Shown piece by piece: positions 41,305 through 49,623 of a DNA stretch of 52,616 nt. The stretch comes from Fibrobacter sp. (GTDB lineage Bacteria > Fibrobacterota > Fibrobacteria > Fibrobacterales > Fibrobacteraceae), in NCBI RefSeq assembly GCF_017551775.1, contig NZ_JAFZKX010000038.1, positions 1-52,616 on the forward strand. Reading direction: 5' to 3'. Under the pieces are notes generated by a model. The model had not been told where the DNA came from and did not search any database. It saw only the letters and a list, made by a program, of their open reading frames with translations. The stretch's first letter is position 1, and each line of letters starts with the position of its first letter. The position numbers and the translations under genes were made by a program.

Positions 41305-41328
41305 GGAATCCCGTTCCGGCGGGATTCC
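41305..41328 (+). terminator. Hairpin after rpiB
   Basis: A perfect 9-bp stem GGAATCCCG / CGGGATTCC with a 6-nt loop. No continuous T-run follows directly (TTCC, then TTTTTT about 12 nt later), so termination may be weak. Confidence 0.55.
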
Positions 41329-41386
41329 TTCCAAATCACACTTTTTTACACTCGCTACGCATTTTTTTTACTAAATTAATTGATGT

Positions 41387-41881
41387 ATGGTACAGTTTAG
41401 TCAAACGTCCTGGCAAGAATTCTCGCTTCCCAATGTTATGGAAACGCTTCAATATGCGCCCCTGAATTTGACTATCGGCCAAAATCCGCTGCTCCATTAC
41501 ATCTTCCCGAAGGAACTCGAAGCCGGAGCTACCATCAAGTACCAGCTCCAGTACGGTTTCAAGATCATCCGCTGGACCGGCATCATCAGTTCGATAAAGG
41601 ACAACTGCATCACCGTCCGTCTCGGACAGGGCCCCTTCCGCGGATTCACGGCCAGCCACAAGTTTGTATCCGAAGGGCACATGACCGCCTGCTACGACGA
41701 CCTCTCGTTCCAGGGCTTTACGGCAGTCCCCGAAGAAACTTTCGCGGAAATCGCCTCCAAGGCGAGCCTCGTGTATGCGATATTTGCCCGCAAGGCGGCA
41801 CGCGACGTGTACCTCGCCGTAGAAACCCGCAAGAAGACGCAATCCTTCGGCGCTCTCGATATCGGAGCCACCGCCGGCTAA
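41387..41881 (+). CDS. SRPBCC-fold protein
   Basis: 164 residues resembling START/cyclase-like SRPBCC proteins, which bind hydrophobic ligands in a deep pocket. The pattern TIKYQLQYGFKIIRWTGII followed by FVSEGHMTACYDDLSFQGF corresponds to the family's central strands. The N-terminus (PLNLTIGQNPLLHYIFP) and C-terminal helix fit as well. No catalytic residue can be assigned. It lies 19 nt before the UbiD-family gene, suggesting an operon and perhaps a link to quinone or another aromatic pathway, but the ligand is unknown. Confidence 0.68.
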   Translation: MVQFSQTSWQEFSLPNVMETLQYAPLNLTIGQNPLLHYIFPKELEAGATIKYQLQYGFKIIRWTGIISSIKDNCITVRLGQGPFRGFTASHKFVSEGHMTACYDDLSFQGFTAVPEETFAEIASKASLVYAIFARKAARDVYLAVETRKKTQSFGALDIGATAG

Positions 41882-41900
41882 CGCAACCGGTAACATTCCC

Positions 41901-43820
41901 ATGTACAGGAACATGAGACAGGCCCTGCAGGATCTGGAGAAAGCAGGTTTGCTCAGGCGTATCCGCGAAGAAGTGGATCCGCACCTCCAGATGGCAGAAA
42001 TCGCCCGCCAGGCATTCGACCGCGGGGGCCCTGCGCTCCTTTTCGAGAAGGTGAAAGGATGCCGTTTCCAGGCGGCGGCGAACATTTTCGGGACCCGCGA
42101 GCGCATGGAATTTCTGTTCCGCGATACGCTAAAAAGCACGCGGACCGCAATCTCCTTCAAGTCGAACCCGGTGGATTTTTTCAGGCACACGACACCCGCA
42201 GCGCTATTCCGAGCGGCGAAAGCGGGCATCCGCGCGCTCCCGAAGCGCTCGGGCAGCATCCGCGACTTCGAGGAATGCACGCTGGCCGACCTCCCGCAAA
42301 TCGTGGGCTGGCCCGAAGACGGCGGCGCCTTCGTGACGCTCCCGCAGGTGGCATCGCGCCCGGCCGAACACGCAGGCTTTCTGCAGACGAACCTCGGCAT
42401 GTACCGCGTGCAGATTTCCGGCAACGACTACGCGGCAGACGAATGCGGGCTGCATTACCAGATAAAGCGGGACATCGCGCGCCACCACAGGAAGGCAATT
42501 GAGGAAGGCCGCCCGCTCAAGGTGAGCGTGTTCATCGGAGGTCCGCCCGCCCATACCGTAGCCGCGGTGATGCCCATGCCGGAGAATTTGTCCGAACTGA
42601 CTTTCGCCGGAATGCTCGGCGGGCGGAGATTCCGCTATTTCGAGCACGATGGTTACCTTGTCTCCAGCGATGCCGAATTTTGTATTTTAGGGGAGATGGC
42701 TCCAGACCTGAAACCAGAAGGCCCGTTCGGCGACCATGTGGGGTACTACTCCGGTAAGCACCCCTTCCCCTACATGCGCGTGAAGAAGGTGCTCTGCAAG
42801 AAGAACGCCATCTACCCGTTTACTTCCGTAGGCCGCCCCCCGAAAGAAGACACCATCTTCGGGGATTTCATACACGAGCTCACGAAGCCGATGGTACCCG
42901 CATCCATCCCGGGGGTACACGCGGTTCACGCGGTCGACGCCGCCGGAGTGCACCCGCTATGCCTCGCCGTCGCAAACGAGCGGTTCGTGCCCTACGCCAG
43001 GCCCGAAAACCGCGAACCGATGGAACTTCTCAAGACAGCGAACGCGCTGCTCGGATTCAACCAGGTCTCGCTTTCCAAGTACCTGATGGTGGCCGCGAAG
43101 GAAGATGCAAGCGGCACGCTAGGTGCCAGCGAAATTTCCGCCGATAGAAGCGCAAGGCAAGACGCCCGCAGGTCACTGGATGTCCGCGACGTGCCCGCAT
43201 TCTTCGCGCATATCCTCGAGCGCATCGATTTTTCCCGCGATCTGCATTTCCAGACCTCCACGACCATCGACACGCTCGACTATACGGGCACCAGCCTGAA
43301 TCACGGGTCGAAACTCGTCATCGCCGCCGCCGGACTAAAGCGCCGCGAACTGCGCAACGACGCCGCGGACCTAGCAAGCCTGGCGCTACCCGCCGGCTTC
43401 ACGAGCCCGAAAATCGCCATGAAGGGCGTTCTCGCCATCCAGTGGAACACAACGGGGGCCGTACCTTCGTCCGGCGACATCTCCCCCCTGCTGGATTCGC
43501 TAGCGAAGTGGGAGTACCGCGAGAACTACCCGTGGGTAAGCATCGTGGACGACACTTCCACCATCGGCGCCAGCACTCCAAAGAGCCTCGACGATTTTAT
43601 CTGGATGACATTCACACGCTCCGACCCCGCGCAGGACGCCTACGGGCCGGACGCGCACTTCGTAGACAAGCACTGGTCCATCCAGGCACCTATCGTAATC
43701 GACGCGCGCATCAAGCCGCGCCACCAGAAACCGCTCTGCGTTCCCGAAACCGTTATCGGAAGCGCAAGCAAGATTCTCGACAATGCGGGTTTTCCCTTAA
43801 GGAGGAGGAATGCGCACTAA
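41901..43820 (+). CDS. UbiD-family decarboxylase
   Basis: Prenyl-FMN-dependent decarboxylase family, acting on aromatic or unsaturated acids, for example in ubiquinone or menaquinone synthesis. The prFMN/metal-binding region is NLGMYRVQISGND, with GLHYQIKRDIARHHRKA after it. GEMAPDLKPEGPFGDHVGYY contains the conserved acidic residues, and FTSVGRPPKEDTIFGDF is another family block. 639 residues, at the long end of the family; the C-terminal 150 residues look like the usual oligomerisation domain plus an extension. An ATG 12 nt downstream has a better-placed AGGA, so the true start may be there. The gene overlaps the secreted zincin gene by 11 nt. No ubiX is visible. Confidence 0.88.
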   Translation: MYRNMRQALQDLEKAGLLRRIREEVDPHLQMAEIARQAFDRGGPALLFEKVKGCRFQAAANIFGTRERMEFLFRDTLKSTRTAISFKSNPVDFFRHTTPAALFRAAKAGIRALPKRSGSIRDFEECTLADLPQIVGWPEDGGAFVTLPQVASRPAEHAGFLQTNLGMYRVQISGNDYAADECGLHYQIKRDIARHHRKAIEEGRPLKVSVFIGGPPAHTVAAVMPMPENLSELTFAGMLGGRRFRYFEHDGYLVSSDAEFCILGEMAPDLKPEGPFGDHVGYYSGKHPFPYMRVKKVLCKKNAIYPFTSVGRPPKEDTIFGDFIHELTKPMVPASIPGVHAVHAVDAAGVHPLCLAVANERFVPYARPENREPMELLKTANALLGFNQVSLSKYLMVAAKEDASGTLGASEISADRSARQDARRSLDVRDVPAFFAHILERIDFSRDLHFQTSTTIDTLDYTGTSLNHGSKLVIAAAGLKRRELRNDAADLASLALPAGFTSPKIAMKGVLAIQWNTTGAVPSSGDISPLLDSLAKWEYRENYPWVSIVDDTSTIGASTPKSLDDFIWMTFTRSDPAQDAYGPDAHFVDKHWSIQAPIVIDARIKPRHQKPLCVPETVIGSASKILDNAGFPLRRRNAH

Positions 43821-45537
43821 GTTCATCGTTTTTTTATTGTCAACATTGTTCGTTCTTTCGGGTACGGCGGCCGCGCACAAATGCGGCATGGCATTCGCCT
43901 ACCAGAATAGGAAAAACGCAGCCGCCAACCCCAAGGGCTTCGCGGCAAAGCGCATTACAATCGCCAGAGCCCAACAGAGCTGCGATGCCGACGCCTACTA
44001 CGATACCGTCCTCACCCGCGAAACAGAGCACTTCCAGATTTTCTACACCCTCGACGAAGGCCCGCACGCCACGATTCCCGAGTTCATCGATTCGCTGGCC
44101 GTCGCGCTCGAAGACGCCTTCCATTTCCACACGGTAACCATGGGCATGCGCATCCCGATGGGTATCGACACTACAAGCCATTACCAGAAGCCCGTCAAAA
44201 AAGGACTCTACCCCATCGAAGTCGCCGACATAGACTTCTTGCGCGACCCCTACAACACCTTAGGCTCGGATTACTGCCACGGCTGTTACGGAATCACCTT
44301 CCCCGATCCCAGTGCCAATGGCGACCACAACAAATCAGGAATCATCATCGACAACGACTTCCACTATGTGCCCAAATATTCCAGTCGCGAGGGTTCTCTC
44401 GTAAAAGACGGGAAAGTCTGCAACTACCCCCTCGCCTCGGAGGTCCAATACAACCGAGCCCATGGTTATTCCTATGCCGACAATTGGGACAAGGCCATCC
44501 GCGTAACAGCCTTCCACGAGCTCTACCATGCCGTCCAGTTGCGCTATACCCACCTGTTCGAGCACTGGTCCCACTGGATAGAAGCCTCCGCCACGGCAAA
44601 CGAAGAAATCGGGGTCCCCGACGTAAACGACTATTTCTTCTACATTCCTTATTTCTTCAACAGCATGAACGAATTTCCGCTTTACCTAGTAGATACCATC
44701 GCTTATGGCGACTACGGAGAAAGCATCCTGTACCTGTACCTCTACAAGCACGTCGACAAGCATTTCGACAAGGAAATCTGGGAGAACTTTGCAAAAACCC
44801 CCAACATATCTTTCGAAGAGAATCTCGAAAAAGTACTCAACAAGCGCAACCTTTCCGCCGATTCCGTATTCCACGATTTCGCGACACGACTCACCCTTTC
44901 TGGAGAAAACGCCAATACAGTCGACAAAAAACTCTGGGTATGGGATGACCAGCCAAACTGGGAATCACCCAGGATAAGGTCGGCAAACAGCAACTATTCC
45001 GACAGCAAGGAAGATTATTACTACGGCAAAGAAACCTCCGCCTCCAACAAATTCGTACCGGACACTTCCTTGTACTCATTCCGTTATTACGCAGGCGGAG
45101 AACCGGACCTTGAAAACTACAGGGGGCGCGCCTCCGTGCTCCTGTTCAACGGGAACAAGACCGAAATCCGCAGGATCGCCAACACTGGCACAATCGATTC
45201 CATCAACAGGGAAACCTTCCTCGCCGATTCCATCTTGTGGGTATTCAGCCGGTTCGCGAACCCGAAGAGCATCCCCGAAGTCATCAAGGATTCCACGCTG
45301 CGCGCATTCCCCGTTCCCTGGCGCGGTTCCGGCATGCTGTGCTTCACTCCGCTTCCCGACACCAAGAAATTCATCGAAATCCGCACGGGCCGTGGTGAAC
45401 TCGTACTGCGCGAGCCGTACACCAAGACGACGCACTGCATCAGCGAAGAACGCATCAAGGAAAAGATGAAGCCGGGCGTATACCGCTTCCGCGCAGGCGC
45501 CAGCGGAAAACTCGAGAAATTCCTGGTAGTGTACTAA
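43810..45537 (+). CDS. Secreted gluzincin-type metalloprotease
   Basis: 575 residues with a signal peptide ending near GTAAAH. The zinc site AFHELYHAVQ gives ligands H236 and H240 and catalytic E237; WIEASATANEE supplies a Glu ligand at E258, spacing expected for gluzincins. The C-terminal 120 residues are beta-rich with FIEIRTGRGELVLREPYT and YRFRAGASGKLEKFLVVY, similar in character to FCB-type C-terminal sorting domains. AAGGAGGAGG precedes the ATG, which lies inside the UbiD gene end. It resembles putative secreted metalloproteases of the MXAN_6640 kind. Substrate unknown. The stop overlaps the stop of the convergent GH57 gene. Confidence 0.8.
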   Translation: MRTKFIVFLLSTLFVLSGTAAAHKCGMAFAYQNRKNAAANPKGFAAKRITIARAQQSCDADAYYDTVLTRETEHFQIFYTLDEGPHATIPEFIDSLAVALEDAFHFHTVTMGMRIPMGIDTTSHYQKPVKKGLYPIEVADIDFLRDPYNTLGSDYCHGCYGITFPDPSANGDHNKSGIIIDNDFHYVPKYSSREGSLVKDGKVCNYPLASEVQYNRAHGYSYADNWDKAIRVTAFHELYHAVQLRYTHLFEHWSHWIEASATANEEIGVPDVNDYFFYIPYFFNSMNEFPLYLVDTIAYGDYGESILYLYLYKHVDKHFDKEIWENFAKTPNISFEENLEKVLNKRNLSADSVFHDFATRLTLSGENANTVDKKLWVWDDQPNWESPRIRSANSNYSDSKEDYYYGKETSASNKFVPDTSLYSFRYYAGGEPDLENYRGRASVLLFNGNKTEIRRIANTGTIDSINRETFLADSILWVFSRFANPKSIPEVIKDSTLRAFPVPWRGSGMLCFTPLPDTKKFIEIRTGRGELVLREPYTKTTHCISEERIKEKMKPGVYRFRAGASGKLEKFLVVY

Positions 45538-47141
45538 AGCAACTCGCCGATCCAGGGGAAGAGATTGTCCTGGTTCTCGAGTTTCGCGAGGAGCGACGTG
45601 TCGGGCTTCTTGCAGCCCTCCGCAAGCCCCGCCATCGCAGAGGCATAGAGCGAGCACACGTTTTTGTAATGCCCGTTCAACCGCGACTTCGCATAATCCG
45701 CCGCGGACTTGTTGTGAATCATGAACGCCCAGTCAGAAGCCTGGAACAGCAGGAGTTCGCGGGCCATCTGCTCGTAGAAGCGCCGGTAGAGTTTCGCCTG
45801 CGCGCCACCATTGCAAGCATCTAGCGCCTTCTTGAGCGCATCCATTATCCCGCGCATGCGGAAGAACAGCGGGTACTCCCAGCATACCTCGTCGTTCATC
45901 CAGACTTCGCCGAAACCGCCCTCGCCCCACGAGGAGAACGCCGGGTTATGTACGTCCCCGTCGCACGAGGAATGCATCGTGGATTCCAGCGACGCCATCT
46001 CCACCGTATTGGAACAGGCGGCGCGTTCGAACATCTTCTCGATGAATGCGGGGCCTTCGAACCACCAGTGCCCGAAAAGTTCCGCATCGTAAGGGCAAAG
46101 GATGGATACCTTGTTGCCCTCCATCTTCGGGAGGAGTTCGGTGACGGTAGCCTCGCGGTTAGCCACAAAGAGCCTCGCGTGGTCTTCGACCAGGCGGAGC
46201 GCGTTCCACGGGCGGTAAACTTGCTTGTCCTCGCTACCCGTAATGCGGTAGTACTTGAGCCCCGTCTCGATGGGGGTCGAACCCGCCATGAAGTAGTCGC
46301 CCAGGTAATCGGGCTCGCGTTCGTATGCGATATCCTTGAAGAACTCGCGGTATTCGGGATGCCCGGGGTAGCCTGTCTTGCGGCTCCATACTTCCATGGA
46401 ACTGCCCTGTTCGCGGCCCATGCAATAAAGCCCCGCAGGGGTCTTTATTGGCGCAAATACTCCGTATTTGGGCGCGGGCTTTGCCAAAAGCACGCCGTGG
46501 GTCTCGAGGAAAAAGTACTCGAACCCGAATTCGGCGAGAAGGCGGTCAAGACCTTCGAAATACCCGCATTCGGGGAGCCAAAGCCCGCGGGGCCTAAACC
46601 CGAAGGCTTTTTCGAAAGCCTTCACGGTCACGCCGAGCTGCAGGCGAATCGCCGTCACGTCGGACTGGTAAGCCGGCAAAAACGGATGCGTCCCCACGCA
46701 CGTAAGGAGCGTGAGCTTGCCGCAATCCGAAAGCCTCTTCAGCGAAGGCACGATTTCGCAATTGCAGATGCGTTCCCAGTAGTCGATAAGCGAGCGCTGC
46801 CTGCGGGCATAGAAATCGATTACGGGCAATCGTTCCGGATCGTCCGCGAAGCGCACGCGTTCCTTTTCGAGAAGCCGTTCCTGCATGTGCAGGTGGCGCG
46901 TGAATTTTTTCAGGAGCGATTCATCGGTGAGCATCGCGAGGAGCGCCGAAGATACGCTCAGGTTGAGCGTCCCGGGCACGCCCTTCTCCTCGAGCCGGAA
47001 AAGCATCTGCACCACCGGCAAATACGTCTCCGCCATAGCCTCGAAAAACCAGTTCTCTTCCAAGAACCGGTCGTATTCGGGTTCGCGCACAAAAGGCAGG
47101 TGCGCATGCAACAGCAGGTGTATCTTACCGGGCGCGGACAA
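45534..47141 (-). CDS. GH57 enzyme, probable 1,4-alpha-glucan branching enzyme
   Basis: 535-residue glycoside hydrolase family 57 protein with a C-terminal DUF1957-type helical domain, the layout of GH57 branching enzymes. It starts IHLLLHAHLPFVREPE with the family His pair. The predicted nucleophile is E191 in LWLPECGYFEG and the acid D352 in CPYDAELFGHWWFEG. GTHPFLPAY and SWGEGGFGEVWMND are further conserved blocks. Role: alpha-1,6 branching during glycogen synthesis, a major storage route in Fibrobacter. The start is a TTG with GAGGGC upstream; 31 nt separate it from the DUF4912 gene, a neighbour often seen with GH57 genes. Confidence 0.88.
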   Translation of the reverse strand: MSAPGKIHLLLHAHLPFVREPEYDRFLEENWFFEAMAETYLPVVQMLFRLEEKGVPGTLNLSVSSALLAMLTDESLLKKFTRHLHMQERLLEKERVRFADDPERLPVIDFYARRQRSLIDYWERICNCEIVPSLKRLSDCGKLTLLTCVGTHPFLPAYQSDVTAIRLQLGVTVKAFEKAFGFRPRGLWLPECGYFEGLDRLLAEFGFEYFFLETHGVLLAKPAPKYGVFAPIKTPAGLYCMGREQGSSMEVWSRKTGYPGHPEYREFFKDIAYEREPDYLGDYFMAGSTPIETGLKYYRITGSEDKQVYRPWNALRLVEDHARLFVANREATVTELLPKMEGNKVSILCPYDAELFGHWWFEGPAFIEKMFERAACSNTVEMASLESTMHSSCDGDVHNPAFSSWGEGGFGEVWMNDEVCWEYPLFFRMRGIMDALKKALDACNGGAQAKLYRRFYEQMARELLLFQASDWAFMIHNKSAADYAKSRLNGHYKNVCSLYASAMAGLAEGCKKPDTSLLAKLENQDNLFPWIGELL

Positions 47142-47172
47142 TTTGCCCTCGGGGTCTATCGAGCAGGCGCGC

Positions 47173-48357
47173 CTACTCGGTACGCTTCACGACGATGGGG
47201 ACAATCGTTGTCGGGAAATCGCCATCCTTGTCGGTCGCGAACACCGGGATAATCTTCGTAGAATCCGGCAGGTCTTCTTCAAAGCTGAAGGTGCCGTCCG
47301 GGTTCAGCGGGAACGGTTCGCCGCGCACCTGCAGGTGAGCGTCGGGGCGCGTGCCGCCGTAAACGATCAAGCGGGTCTTCACCCACAAGAAGAAATCCTT
47401 CCCGTAGTTCACGGAATCCTTCGGGAGTTCAAGCTTGTTGCTCTTGAGGGCCGCACTCGAAAGCGCGCCCGAGAACATGGAACCCGAAGAGCTGGAAAGC
47501 GATTCGAGCCAGTTCTTGGCCGACATGCTCGAAAGGCCCGAGCTGCCGAAACCGCCCATGGCAGCGCCCCCGAGGGATGCGCGCACAAACACGTCATCGA
47601 CATTCACTTCGGAACCGTTCGGGGTATAGGCCTGCACCGGCGCGGATTCGACCAGCGGCATAAAGTTCTTGCCATCGGCAAAGCCGAGTACGGCCACCGT
47701 ATTGTCCGTAGCCTTGTTCTCCACATACCAGCTGCGGGCATCGGCAGGCACTTCCACATCGTGGAACTTGCGCTTCTTGGCGCGCTTCACGGTGAGGTCG
47801 CCCAGAACGTCGAACAAGCGGAGCACCAGTTTGCCCTTGCCCTTCTTCGCCTTCTTGATACGGTCTTCGGAAACATCCCAGAAAGCCTGCATCCAGTTCG
47901 GATCCTTCTGCATGAGCACGAGGTATTCCGGGTCGAAGGTCTGCGCCATGCTGGCAGTCTTCGTGACCGGCTTCGCGGCGGCCTTCACCGCAGTCGCCTT
48001 TTCGGCAAGTTTCCTCACCGCGGCAACCTTCTTGGCCACCGGCTTCGCAGTGACCTTAACTTTCACATCGTTCTGTTCCGATGCCTTCGGGGCGGACTTG
48101 GCCACAGCCTTGGCCGGGGCCTTCGCGGCCTTTGCCGCGGGCTTAACAGCAGACTTCACAGAAGCCTTGGCAGCCGACTTCACCGTCTCCTCGACAGCCT
48201 TCACAGCCTTCGCGGGCTTCTCCGCCGCAGTCTTCGCCTTCTTAGCGACGGTCTTCACCGCAGACTTCACAGCAGTCTTTATCTTGGAGGTCGTTTCCTT
48301 TACGGCCTTCTCCACCTTCTTGGTGGTATTCGTCTTCTCTGTTTTTTTCGTAGCCAT
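47173..48357 (-). CDS. DUF4912 protein with histone-H1-like Lys/Ala tail
   Basis: 394 residues. The first 135 are almost entirely Lys, Ala, Val, Thr and Pro (for example KTVAKKAKTAAEKPAKAVKA), like the C-terminal tails of eukaryotic histone H1 and bacterial Hc1-type proteins. A DUF4912 domain follows (about 145-235; YLVLMQKDPNWMQAFWDVSE, KLVLRLFDVLG). A Ser/Gly-rich spacer leads to a second beta-domain (about 305-394; FFLWVKTRLIVYGGTRPDAH). DUF4912 often accompanies GH57 genes and may bind polysaccharide; the basic tail could bind DNA or polyanions. An excellent ribosome-binding site (AGGAGG) precedes the ATG. Cytosolic, as no signal peptide is present. Confidence 0.82.
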   Translation of the reverse strand: MATKKTEKTNTTKKVEKAVKETTSKIKTAVKSAVKTVAKKAKTAAEKPAKAVKAVEETVKSAAKASVKSAVKPAAKAAKAPAKAVAKSAPKASEQNDVKVKVTAKPVAKKVAAVRKLAEKATAVKAAAKPVTKTASMAQTFDPEYLVLMQKDPNWMQAFWDVSEDRIKKAKKGKGKLVLRLFDVLGDLTVKRAKKRKFHDVEVPADARSWYVENKATDNTVAVLGFADGKNFMPLVESAPVQAYTPNGSEVNVDDVFVRASLGGAAMGGFGSSGLSSMSAKNWLESLSSSSGSMFSGALSSAALKSNKLELPKDSVNYGKDFFLWVKTRLIVYGGTRPDAHLQVRGEPFPLNPDGTFSFEEDLPDSTKIIPVFATDKDGDFPTTIVPIVVKRTE

Positions 48358-48381
48358 TTCTAGCCTCCTACAGTAAAAAAA

Positions 48382-49623
48382 CTATCGACGGGACTGACCC
48401 CAGTTGCCTATGCCCATAAGGCCCAGGCGTATGCCGAAGAACACCTCATCCCAGTTGCCCTCGGATTCCGAGAAGCGCTTGCCGCCCTGGAGCGCCAAGT
48501 CGAGAGAAATGCCCTTGCGACCGAGCGGGAAACCGGCACCGATGGAGCCGCCCACTTCGTAGACATCCGCGACATACCAGTTCTTGAACCATGCGCCAGC
48601 ACGGTAGGTTACCCTATCCAGGAACGGATCGTAATAGAGCGTACTTCCGTCACGCTGGTAACCGATAGATGCGACAAAGTCATCCTGCGTCTCGGTCGTG
48701 CTTCTCATGTCGTAGCTGCGGCCGACGTTTTCCACGTCCTCGTCCCACTTGCGCCACTGCAAGTCCATCATCACGTTGTGGCGCTTGGCCAGGCGGTAGT
48801 TCACGCCCGTAGCGAACAACGCCGGAATCTTCACCTTGCGTTCGATGCGGCTCGGGACAAGCGTATCCAGTTCCGAGAAACGGAGCGTGTAATCCAGCTT
48901 GTTGAGGAGCGTATAACCCGTGGTGTACGAGAAGTAGAACGAAGACTGGCGCCCGCGGTACTGCACCGATCCGGAGTAGTAGGCCGGATGGTGTTCGATT
49001 TCCCAGGAGCCTTCCACGTAGTCCGTCAGTTCGGCGCTGTTCGTCGCCCAAATATCCTCGTCGGCGATGTCATCGTTGTTCGGGCCGAGCGTAAGGCTAC
49101 GCATCATGCTGCCCATCACGATGTGCACGGATGCGCCGAGGGAGATGTTGCGGAGGTACGGGAGCCTCACGGCGTAAGTCGGGACAATCTCGTAAATGCT
49201 GCCCGAGTACTCGATTTTCGCATCGGCATGGGTCAAGGTATCCACGACGCTCTCGCGGATAGACGAAGAATAGTGCTGCCACAGCGAAACGCCGAACGCG
49301 CCAAAATCGCCCATCGGGAACGACAGGTTGAACGAAGGCGTCGAGATGTTCTTCGTGAAGTAGCTATCGCCGTTCGATTCGATGGCGTACATGTCCATGA
49401 GGAAGTTCAGGTTGAACACGACCTTCGTGTCGAAAGCCATGCGTGCCGGGTTCACGACAGAAAGGCCTTCCGCCTCGCCCGTCTTGGCCCCGCCCGCAAA
49501 ACCGCGACCCGCGGCAGCGGCAGAACCGCCAACAGTCTGTTCTTCGCCCAAGGCGTCAATACCAATCATGGAAGCCGATGCGAAAGCGGCACAACAAAGG
49601 ATCAATCCTAAAAACTTTTTCAT
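48382..49623 (-). CDS. Outer-membrane beta-barrel protein (FadL/OmpP1-like)
   Basis: 413 residues with signal peptide MKKFLGLILCCAAFASA. The mature part starts GGSAAAAGRGFAGGAKTGEA, followed by LSVVNPARMAF, the entry motif of FadL/PorV-like barrels in FCB bacteria. Alternating beta strands (SFPMGDFGAFGVSLWQHYSS, YFSYTTGYTLLNKLDYTLRF) fill the rest, ending in FGIRLGLMGIGNWG. A channel or T9SS-related accessory role is possible; function cannot be fixed. Its ATG overlaps the stop of the upstream lipoprotein gene as ATGA, so the two are co-translated and their products probably associate at the outer membrane. Confidence 0.8.
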   Translation of the reverse strand: MKKFLGLILCCAAFASASMIGIDALGEEQTVGGSAAAAGRGFAGGAKTGEAEGLSVVNPARMAFDTKVVFNLNFLMDMYAIESNGDSYFTKNISTPSFNLSFPMGDFGAFGVSLWQHYSSSIRESVVDTLTHADAKIEYSGSIYEIVPTYAVRLPYLRNISLGASVHIVMGSMMRSLTLGPNNDDIADEDIWATNSAELTDYVEGSWEIEHHPAYYSGSVQYRGRQSSFYFSYTTGYTLLNKLDYTLRFSELDTLVPSRIERKVKIPALFATGVNYRLAKRHNVMMDLQWRKWDEDVENVGRSYDMRSTTETQDDFVASIGYQRDGSTLYYDPFLDRVTYRAGAWFKNWYVADVYEVGGSIGAGFPLGRKGISLDLALQGGKRFSESEGNWDEVFFGIRLGLMGIGNWGQSRR

